NCBI GenBank assembly: GCA_009927245.1
Contig: RFNI01000169.1
Location: forward strand, 1-11,788
Direction: 5' to 3'
DNA length: 11,788 nt
Source of the DNA: Actinomycetota bacterium
GTDB taxonomy: Bacteria; Actinomycetota; Actinomycetes; Actinomycetales; Microbacteriaceae
Below, in pieces: positions 6,420 through 11,788 of this stretch. The notes under the pieces were generated by a model that had not been told where the DNA came from, searched no databases, and was given only the letters and a program-made list of their open reading frames with translations. Numbering within the stretch: position 1 is the first letter of the stretch; each line of letters opens with the position of its first letter. A program made the position numbers and the translations under genes.

Positions 6420-7457
6420 TTAACTCTTGTTGACGGCGTCGCGAGTAGATGACTTTGCAAGGAATTCCTTGCGCTTAATCTGCTTCTTCTGACGAGGGTC
6501 GAAAGCGTCTCTCAAACCATCACCAATGAAGTTGATGCTGAGAGCAATCAAAACAATGATCACACCAGGCCACCAGAACAACCATGGTGCGTATAGAAAT
6601 TCACCTTGGTGAGTATTGATAAGCACACCGAGAGATACGTCCGGAGCCTGAACACCGAAACCAAGGAATGAAAGACCCGTTTCAACGAGGATCGAGCTTG
6701 ACAGCAAGAGAGTAGTTGAAACGATGATCACACCAATTGAGTTAGGCAAGATGTGCTTGAAGATGATTCTTGTGTTTGAAGCTCCAGCAACACGAGCAGC
6801 ATCAACGAATTCACGCTCTCTCAGGGATAGGAACTCACCACGAACCAAACGGGTAAGACCCGTCCATGAGAACAAGCCCAAGAAGATTGCTAGATACAAA
6901 ACACCTAGGTTACCCATTCTGTAACCGATAACCGCACCGATAAGAATTGAAGGAACGGTAATGATGAAGTCTGTGATTCTCATCATGATTGCGTCGATGA
7001 TTCCACCGAAGAAACCTGATACAGCACCGACAACTGTTCCGATAACTCCACCAAGAAGGCCGATAACAACCATCACCATGAGTGAAATTTCAGATCCACG
7101 AGTTACCTGCGCAAAGTAGTCACGACCGTTAGGCAGTTGACCCATTGGGTGAACTGATGACGGGCAACCATCGGCACAAGGACCAGGATCAAGAATATCC
7201 TCGTGTGAGAACTGCCACCATCCGTGGATGGTGATCTTGGCATCATCTGAACCTAGGTGAATACCAGCCGCAGAGTAGACGAAGATAGTGAACAAGATCA
7301 TAAAGATTAGACCAGCAACAGCCGGCTTGTGGCTGAAGAACTTACGTCTAATAATCTGACTCTGACTTAAGCCTTGAGTCTTTACTTCTTCGAAACCAAC
7401 TTCAGAAGCGACAGCTACTTGAGAATTTTTCTTAGATTTCTTTGAATCATTTTTCAT
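6420..7457 (-). CDS. Peptide ABC importer permease, DppC/OppC-like
   Basis: This 345-residue inner-membrane permease starts with a charged cytoplasmic tail (residues 1-45) and an OppC-type N-terminal helix (46-64). It then has the conserved extracytoplasmic segment containing HPMGQLPNGRDYFAQV (103-118) and five further helices. The cytoplasmic EAA loop that docks on the ATPase is DAARVAGASNTRIIFKHILP (219-238). The ATG at 7457 lies 8 bases after the stop of the DppB-like gene, so the pair is cotranscribed and probably translationally coupled; only a weak AAGAAAG precedes it. A pair of cysteines (94 and 98) lies in the external loop. The stop is 25 bases from the convergent end of the PH-domain gene, with no terminator between. 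Confidence 0.94.
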   Translation of the reverse strand: MKNDSKKSKKNSQVAVASEVGFEEVKTQGLSQSQIIRRKFFSHKPAVAGLIFMILFTIFVYSAAGIHLGSDDAKITIHGWWQFSHEDILDPGPCADGCPSSVHPMGQLPNGRDYFAQVTRGSEISLMVMVVIGLLGGVIGTVVGAVSGFFGGIIDAIMMRITDFIITVPSILIGAVIGYRMGNLGVLYLAIFLGLFSWTGLTRLVRGEFLSLREREFVDAARVAGASNTRIIFKHILPNSIGVIIVSTTLLLSSSILVETGLSFLGFGVQAPDVSLGVLINTHQGEFLYAPWLFWWPGVIIVLIALSINFIGDGLRDAFDPRQKKQIKRKEFLAKSSTRDAVNKS

Positions 7458-7465
7458 GTGATTCG

Positions 7466-9001
7466 CTACTTTCTTATTCTGATACGTGGGTCAAGTGCGG
7501 TGTAAATCAAGTCCGCAGCCAAAGTTGCCATAACTGCCAAGAACGCTGTGATTGAGAAGGTTCCCATCAGAAGGTTTAGGTCCTGGCTGACAATCGCGTC
7601 GTTAGCCAAGCTACCCATACCCTTCCAGCTGAATACGCGCTCGGTGATAATCGCTCCACCAACGATTCCCGCGATGTCAAACGCGATCAAAGTGGTCAGC
7701 GGAATCATTGAGTTTCTCAATGCGTGGCGGAGAATAACTTCACGCTCTGGGACACCCTTAGCTCGAGCAGTTCTGATGTAATCCATACCCAGAACTTCTA
7801 GAACAGAAGCACGTGAGTAACGGAGGTAACCAGCAAACGAAATAAGAGTCAGAGCAGTTGTTGGAAGAATCAAGTGGGTCACGATGTCGAGGTTGTTCAC
7901 CCAGAAGTCGTTTGACTTCATTGCGATGTTGTAAGAACCATCAACCTGAACTGGCTTTCCATCGCTTAGCCTGTAGTACTCCGGCCAAGCCTGCATTGCT
8001 CTATCTGCAACAGTGAATAGTGCAACAAAGAATGCTGAGAGCATTGATGATCTGATGATTGGACCTTTGTCGATCTTCGAGAAGAAGTAGCCTACGAAAT
8101 AGCTAACTGAAAGCATTAGAGCTCCCATGAGCATCAGAATTCCAAAGTTACCTGTCTCGTTCACAATCGTTCCGAATGGCTGATACACAGCAACACCAAC
8201 TGCAACAGAGGCTATACCTGCGTATAGAGCCTTACGGTTGTGAAGACCAGCGAAAACGTGAGTTAGACCGACTGAAGTGGCCAAACCAAGGAAAGCCACT
8301 CCCCAGATACCAAGACCTGGAGTTCTAAACCAGTTTGTGAGACTCAAGACATAGAAAAGCGACATGAAAATCGCAAACGATGAAACCAAGGTGATTAGAA
8401 CTCGTCTCCTAGTTCCACTTACGAATCCGGCGAGCACTACGGCCAATAGCGCAGAAGTTATCCCATTTGCAACCAGATTTATTTTGGGGTCAACCAAGAA
8501 AAGGTTGAACTGAATAGCCATGTATTCCTTCAACATAACTGCAACCCAAAAGATAGGAAGTGAGTAGAGAAGGAATGAAAGGAAAGTTAGAGAGTAGTCA
8601 AGTCTCGAATACTGTCTGATCGCACTTAGAACACCGAAGGTAATTCCCAAAACGATAGCAAGAATGGTTGCAGCTGTTACAAGACGAATAGTTACAGGAA
8701 TAGCTTCAGCGATTTGATCTATAACTGGCAAACGCATAATGGCTGACGTACCAAAGTCTGGTGTTCCAGTTGCGAAGCCAAGAGCCTTCTGAAGCCACAA
8801 GAAGTAACGTGCTGGTGGTGGCACATCGAGCTGATAGAACTTTGTTAGCTCAGCCATGATCTGCTCTTTTTTAGGATCCTGTGATTCACGGATACCAGCA
8901 AGTGGATCACCCGAGTATGCAGCAAGCTGATAAGTCAGATATGTGGATCCGAACAAAATCAGAAGGGCGATAGAAATTCTGCGACCGATGTACGCTAGCA
9001 T
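7466..9001 (-). CDS. Peptide ABC importer permease, DppB/OppB-like with a large membrane insert
   Basis: The N-terminus (MLAYIGRRISIALLILFG, then SGDPLAG at 30-36) and C-terminus (ERVFSWKGMGSLANDAIVSQD at 454-474, LDPRIRIRK at the end) are classic DppB. The EAA loop is YIRTARAKGVPEREVILRHALRN (408-430). The protein has 511 residues, whereas DppB/OppB are usually about 310-340. The extra length is an insert at about residues 165-365 holding roughly six additional hydrophobic segments, between the LPIFWVAVMLKEY helix (148-160) and HLILPTTALTLISFAGYLRYSR. The start ATG at 9001 has GAGAAAGAGAA upstream but no strong Shine-Dalgarno. The gene follows the substrate-binding protein gene after an intra-operon terminator. 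Confidence 0.94.
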   Translation of the reverse strand: MLAYIGRRISIALLILFGSTYLTYQLAAYSGDPLAGIRESQDPKKEQIMAELTKFYQLDVPPPARYFLWLQKALGFATGTPDFGTSAIMRLPVIDQIAEAIPVTIRLVTAATILAIVLGITFGVLSAIRQYSRLDYSLTFLSFLLYSLPIFWVAVMLKEYMAIQFNLFLVDPKINLVANGITSALLAVVLAGFVSGTRRRVLITLVSSFAIFMSLFYVLSLTNWFRTPGLGIWGVAFLGLATSVGLTHVFAGLHNRKALYAGIASVAVGVAVYQPFGTIVNETGNFGILMLMGALMLSVSYFVGYFFSKIDKGPIIRSSMLSAFFVALFTVADRAMQAWPEYYRLSDGKPVQVDGSYNIAMKSNDFWVNNLDIVTHLILPTTALTLISFAGYLRYSRASVLEVLGMDYIRTARAKGVPEREVILRHALRNSMIPLTTLIAFDIAGIVGGAIITERVFSWKGMGSLANDAIVSQDLNLLMGTFSITAFLAVMATLAADLIYTALDPRIRIRK

Positions 9002-9089
9002 GCTGAAAATTCTCTTTCTCTACACATCATTACCTACCAATGCTACTAGATGGCACTTATGTTAATGGCTAAGTAAAACTTCTAGACAA

Positions 9090-9131
9090 AAAATTATTGG
9101 TGGCATCCGGAGGGATGCCACCAATAATTTT
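9090..9131 (-). terminator. Strong intra-operon hairpin terminator/attenuator after the binding-protein gene
   Basis: A perfect 19-bp stem (9090-9108 with 9113-9131) closes a 4-base loop. Read leftward, the stem ends in TTTT followed by three more T, giving a seven-U tract: a canonical intrinsic terminator. It lies 36 bases after the binding-protein stop and 88 bases before the DppB-like start. Partial readthrough would give far more binding protein than membrane subunits, a known arrangement for ABC importers. It also ends in TTTT on the plus strand, so it may act both ways. Confidence 0.88.
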
Positions 9132-9144
9132 CAATCAGTTATTT

Positions 9145-9169
9145 AATTCTGAACTAGTAGTTCGGAATT
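9145..9169. repeat. Second hairpin overlapping the binding-protein stop codon
   Basis: AATTCTGAAC (9145-9154) pairs with GTTCGGAATT (9160-9169) around the loop TAGTA, with one imperfect pair (T-G on plus, C-A on minus). It touches the TAA stop of the binding-protein gene and precedes the terminator hairpin on that transcript. Tandem 3' hairpins may protect the binding-protein message from 3' decay. Confidence 0.4.
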
Positions 9170-11213
9170 AGTAACTTAGTGCCCAAGGGTTCCAGGTTAC
9201 TTCTGGAGCTAGTGGGTTTGGTAGAACATTCTTAATGTCGCTGTTCCATGCTGCGGCACCTGGCCACTGGAACATTGGCAATGAGTAGTAGTTCGACCAT
9301 AGCTGCTTTTCAGCGTTGATCTTTGTAGTGATCAAGCTTGTAGCGGTCTGCTCCTTCTCGAACTGGCTGAATAGCGAGTCAAGAGTAGGGTCATTCCAAC
9401 CAGCGCTGTTGTTTGAACCGTCAGATTCGTAGTTTGCGTTACTTCCGGTCTGGGACAGACTTGTCTTAACCCAAGCGAATTCTGCTGAGTCAAAGTAGTT
9501 ACAGTCAAGTTCTGCGCTCCAACGTGAACGTACAGAGTGCTCAACCTTAATACCAGCCTTTGCAGCTTCAGTAGTGATAACACCAGCGTTGTCAACACGC
9601 ATTGGGCGTGAGCTAGTTAGGTGTCTTACTGTGATGCTGTTGCTGCCGGCAGCAGCTGATGGGTAGTACTTCTTGACAAGAGCCAAAGCCATAGCTACGC
9701 GAGTGGCCTGGTCCTTCTTGAAGTCAGCTACGTATGCACTTGAACCAGCTACAACCTTTGCGTAGTCACCTTCAGAAGTGACAGATAGAAGGCTGTCAAG
9801 TGTTGGTGAAGTGCCTGTGAATGAAGGGTCAAAGACCTTTCCTACATAGGTGTTAGCAATTGTCTGGCGAGGAACTACAAGCATATATGCCTTACGTAGG
9901 TCCTTAGCCCTCTGGGTGTTTCCCTTGAATGGACCATTGTACGGAGCGTCACAGTTGATTGTTTCGCCACCGATTGTGATGGTGTAAGGGGACGCTGGAG
10001 ATCCCATAGGGAAAATAGAGTCACCTGATCTTAGGTCAAGGTGTTCGTATGTAAGTACTACACCCTTGTTGGTTGTAACGCCTGGAGCGGTAGATGCAAT
10101 TGACCAGAATGCTGATGTAGCTGCACCTGAGTACATGTCGACGGTTCCAGCCTTGATTGCCTGAGCAACTGCAGTGTCATCTAGGGTTCCAGAGGTGAAC
10201 TTGAAGATCAACTTCTCTAGGTTACCTGTAACCTTTGGAGAACCACTAAGTGATGCATATGGGTTCTTCTTCAGAGTACAAGCAGATGAAGTACAAGACT
10301 CCAGCATGAATGGACCGTTAGCTACAAGTAGCAGTGGGTTAGTAGTTGAGTCAACAGTTGTGATGTTCCAAGCGGTTGACCACTTGCCTGCCATCGCTGT
10401 CATCAACTTGCGAGCGTCGTTACGAGCCTCGAGTTCGTCTGCATAGTCAGGATCGGTAGATGCAGGAAGAGTTGCCATTGCACCGAAGTATGCATCTTCG
10501 AATAGTGACTTGTAGCTTGCGTTTACGCGAGTGGTGCCAAGGACCTTCTTACCCTTTGCAAGACCAACAAGAGCGTGGACTGCACCTGGACCAGGACCGA
10601 AAATAGCCCAGTCTGGCATGAATGCGTCGTAGCTAACAGTTACAGAGAAGTTGTCATCGCTTAGGTCGAAAGACCCTGCGCGAGTGTGATCATCGTAAGC
10701 GCCACCGTAACCAGCTGAGTCAAACTTTGAACCATCATCGCTAGCAGGGTCTCCAAGACCAGCCTTGATTGAGTAGTCAGAGCTTGAGATAGCGTGGCTC
10801 AAAAGTAGGTCCTGAGCAGTGATCAGTGTGCCATCAGAGTACTTTAGACCCTTCTTGATGGTGTAAGTAACCTTGAAACAACCAAACTGTGCGTCAAGAG
10901 TCGCCTTAGGAGCAGTTGCAGTTGCTGTACAAGAGTTCTGAGTGATCTTGTAAGTACCGAATGCTGTGTTACGAACAAGCTGTGCCTTGTTGTTGTAGTA
11001 GTAGAAGCCTGAACCTGTAGGTGACAATACGTTTGAGTTGGTCAGCAAGTTCTTACCGTTTACAGCTGTGTTCAATCCAGAAAGAGCGTTGCTCTCCTGA
11101 ACGATAACGGTCTTGTTTGACGCAGATGCATTCGCCGGTGCCAAGCTGATGCCAGTTACACCGAGAACAGAAGCTGAGACAAGAGCAAGGCCCTTCATCA
11201 GATTATTCTTCAT
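9168..11213 (-). CDS. Extracellular peptide-binding protein of the ABC importer (SBP family 5, LpqW-like)
   Basis: The product has 681 residues. A Sec signal peptide begins MKNNLMKGLALVSASVLGVTG and should be cut after APANA (about residue 29). The mature part shows family 5 solute-binding features: YTIKKGLKYSDGTLITAQDLLLSHAI near residues 117-142 and the C-terminal WSNYYSLPMFQWPGAAAWN region. It should bind oligopeptides and hand them to the permeases encoded downstream. The start at 11213 is chosen over the in-frame ATG at 11270 because AAGGAG (11219-11224) lies 5 bases upstream and the signal peptide then begins at residue 1. There is no lipobox cysteine, unlike most Gram-positive binding proteins, so anchoring is unexplained. 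It is the first gene of the operon. Confidence 0.93.
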   Translation of the reverse strand: MKNNLMKGLALVSASVLGVTGISLAPANASASNKTVIVQESNALSGLNTAVNGKNLLTNSNVLSPTGSGFYYYNNKAQLVRNTAFGTYKITQNSCTATATAPKATLDAQFGCFKVTYTIKKGLKYSDGTLITAQDLLLSHAISSSDYSIKAGLGDPASDDGSKFDSAGYGGAYDDHTRAGSFDLSDDNFSVTVSYDAFMPDWAIFGPGPGAVHALVGLAKGKKVLGTTRVNASYKSLFEDAYFGAMATLPASTDPDYADELEARNDARKLMTAMAGKWSTAWNITTVDSTTNPLLLVANGPFMLESCTSSACTLKKNPYASLSGSPKVTGNLEKLIFKFTSGTLDDTAVAQAIKAGTVDMYSGAATSAFWSIASTAPGVTTNKGVVLTYEHLDLRSGDSIFPMGSPASPYTITIGGETINCDAPYNGPFKGNTQRAKDLRKAYMLVVPRQTIANTYVGKVFDPSFTGTSPTLDSLLSVTSEGDYAKVVAGSSAYVADFKKDQATRVAMALALVKKYYPSAAAGSNSITVRHLTSSRPMRVDNAGVITTEAAKAGIKVEHSVRSRWSAELDCNYFDSAEFAWVKTSLSQTGSNANYESDGSNNSAGWNDPTLDSLFSQFEKEQTATSLITTKINAEKQLWSNYYSLPMFQWPGAAAWNSDIKNVLPNPLAPEVTWNPWALSY

Positions 11214-11218
11214 TGTTT

Positions 11219-11224
11219 CTCCTT
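11219..11224 (-). promoter_or_regulatory. Shine-Dalgarno that fixes the binding-protein start
   Basis: AAGGAG on the minus strand, 5 bases before ATG 11213, is the strongest ribosome binding site in the operon. It rules out the longer in-frame reading from 11270, whose extra residues (MWVAKPIRTRRNRNKQGET) look like translated leader. Confidence 0.85.
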
Positions 11225-11312
11225 GTTTATTTCGGTTCCTCCGGGTGCGAATAGGCTTCGCGACCCACAAGTTCCTTGGGTGATAGAACTCTACAACTAA
11301 CTAGGGACAAGT

Positions 11313-11328
11313 GATATAGGGATATAGG
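11313..11328. repeat. Tandem 8-bp repeat GATATAGG x2
   Basis: GATATAGG occurs twice head to tail at 11313-11320 and 11321-11328, about 100-115 bases upstream of the binding-protein start. It lies where the operon promoter is expected, so it could be part of a -10 region (TATATC on the minus strand) or a tandem regulator half-site. It may also be chance. Confidence 0.35.
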
Positions 11329-11439
11329 TAAATCGTTACATTTCTTTACAATTCTGAAATAAAGGAAATTTTGCTTGAAAACCCCGTAATCCAATGAAAT
11401 CAACGATATTGGGACAAATACGGTGCTAATGTGGTCAAA

Positions 11440-11590
11440 CGCTCACATTGAGCTGTAGTTGCTTTTCGCAGGGGAAACTGGTGAAAATCCAGTACTGTCC
11501 CGCAACCGTGAATCCTATAAAGATGAGTCGGATCGCCTGCTTAGAGCAATGACTCCTATATAAACCGTCGAGGTCTGCGGGTGGAGTCGG
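11440..11590 (+). promoter_or_regulatory. Cobalamin (B12) riboswitch aptamer
   Basis: The conserved cobalamin-aptamer core is clear: GCAGGGGAAACTGGTGAAAA (11468-11487), then TCCAGTACTGTCCCGCAACCG (ligand-pocket and P5-P6 region, 11488-11508), and the 3' element GAGTCGGATCGCCTGC (11525-11540), matching the usual GCCAGGAGACCTGCC motif. ACTGG pairs with CCAGT, and GCAGG (11468-11472) pairs with CCTGC (11536-11540). The upstream CACATTGAGCTGTAGTTGC also resembles actinobacterial examples. The element lies immediately before a lipoprotein gene and should repress it when adenosylcobalamin or a related cobalamin is abundant. Exact borders are approximate. Confidence 0.93.
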
Positions 11591-11642
11591 GTAGTTCACT
11601 GCCCGTCGAAGCACAAAGATCGCACCTAGAAAGGGTTGCGAT
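11588..11642 (+). promoter_or_regulatory. Riboswitch expression platform with RBS-sequestering hairpin
   Basis: Two hairpins follow the aptamer. CGGGTAG/CTGCCCG (11588-11594 with 11599-11605, loop TTCA) has 7 pairs including one G-U, and no U-run follows. ATCGCA (11619-11624) pairs with TGCGAT (11637-11642), extended by CC/GG across a bulge. This second stem would bury the AAGGG ribosome binding site (11631-11635) and two bases of the start codon. Control at translation initiation is therefore more likely than termination. Confidence 0.65.
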
Positions 11643-11788
11643 GTCAAGAAATACAACCGGAATGCGCCGTTTCGCATTAGTAGCAGCAATAATCTCCTCA
11701 ATTGCCTTGGCTGTGAGCGCTTGCTCCAGCGAGACACAATTCAAGGATTCTCACCCAGCAACCAGCAAATTTGTCTTTGACAAGTTCA
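11641..11788 (+). CDS. Lipoprotein under cobalamin riboswitch control, probably uptake-related (3' end cut by window edge)
   Basis: Only 49 residues are visible. They begin MSRNTTGMRRFALVAAIISS and show a lipoprotein signal peptide: positive N-terminus, hydrophobic core, and the lipobox VSAC with the acylated cysteine at residue 28, followed by SSETQF. The ATG at 11641 has AAGGG at 11631-11635, 5 bases upstream. The cobalamin riboswitch points to a substrate-binding lipoprotein for cobalamin or cobalt (BtuF-like), but nothing of the mature domain confirms it. The product should be anchored on the outer face of the cytoplasmic membrane. Confidence 0.8.
   Translation, partial: MSRNTTGMRRFALVAAIISSIALAVSACSSETQFKDSHPATSKFVFDKF

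Larger units (their letters stand above)
11214..11439. other. Intergenic region between the peptide operon and the riboswitch
   Basis: No coding region is credible here. It must hold the leftward promoter of the peptide-transporter operon and the rightward promoter of the riboswitch transcript. A weak leftward candidate is TTGTAA (11349-11354 read on the minus strand) about 18-19 bases from a TATATC-like hexamer in the 11313-11328 repeat. For the rightward transcript, TGCTAATGT (11424-11432) resembles an extended -10 and would start the RNA just before the aptamer, but no -35 is convincing. An inverted repeat AATGTG/CACATT spans 11428-11449. Confidence 0.4.

Noticed and set aside
11214..11270. 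An N-terminal extension of the binding protein from the ATG at 11270
   Set aside because: It would bury the signal peptide behind 19 Arg/Lys-rich residues. The ATG at 11213 has an excellent AAGGAG 5 bases upstream.
11588..11605. Intrinsic terminator for the riboswitch
   Set aside because: The hairpin is sound but no U-tract follows, and a separate hairpin covers the ribosome binding site, so translational control is favoured.
11435..11744. Two minus-strand frames across the riboswitch and lipoprotein start
   Set aside because: They overlap a conserved structured RNA and a lipoprotein signal peptide on the plus strand, and their products have no recognisable features.

Overview
The window looks like a chromosomal segment of a small-genome, moderate-GC actinobacterium, most likely a Microbacteriaceae member of the freshwater Aquiluna/Rhodoluna type. 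This is inferred from the gene families: an LmbE/PIG-L deacetylase with an AHPDDES motif, an actinobacterial-type BipA, a bacterial PH-domain protein, an LpqW-like peptide-binding protein, and a DtxR/IdeR-like box in front of an iron permease. Leucine codon CTA is common and TTG starts occur. No database search was possible, so the taxonomy is an inference.

Left part (1-4085). A PIG-L-type deacetylase with a C-terminal membrane domain runs leftward off the window. Divergent from it, behind a probable iron-responsive operator, is an FTR1-type high-affinity iron permease broken into two frames by what looks like a single missing base near 1745. Its stop codon interlocks with that of the convergent translational GTPase gene typA (CTAG, 2023-2026).

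Middle and right part (4086-11213). A leftward peptide ABC importer is encoded in transcription order by a secreted substrate-binding protein, a very strong intra-operon hairpin terminator, a DppB-like permease with an unusually large membrane insert, a DppC-like permease, and a fused two-domain ATPase ending at a strong hairpin. Between the DppC-like gene and the ATPase gene lies a rightward gene for a membrane PH-domain protein. The operon is thus interrupted by an antisense gene. That gene also uses leucine codons very differently from its neighbours and leaves a full-length codon-aligned open frame on its opposite strand.

Right end (11214-11788). After a long leader region shared by divergent transcripts there is a clear cobalamin riboswitch with competing stems and a hairpin that would sequester the ribosome binding site. 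It precedes the start of a lipoprotein gene that runs off the window, presumably a cobalamin- or cobalt-related uptake protein.

The common theme is nutrient import and its control: iron (FTR1), peptides (ABC importer) and probably cobalamin (lipoprotein), beside two housekeeping-type genes (deacetylase and typA). No tRNA, rRNA, insertion sequence or CRISPR array was seen.
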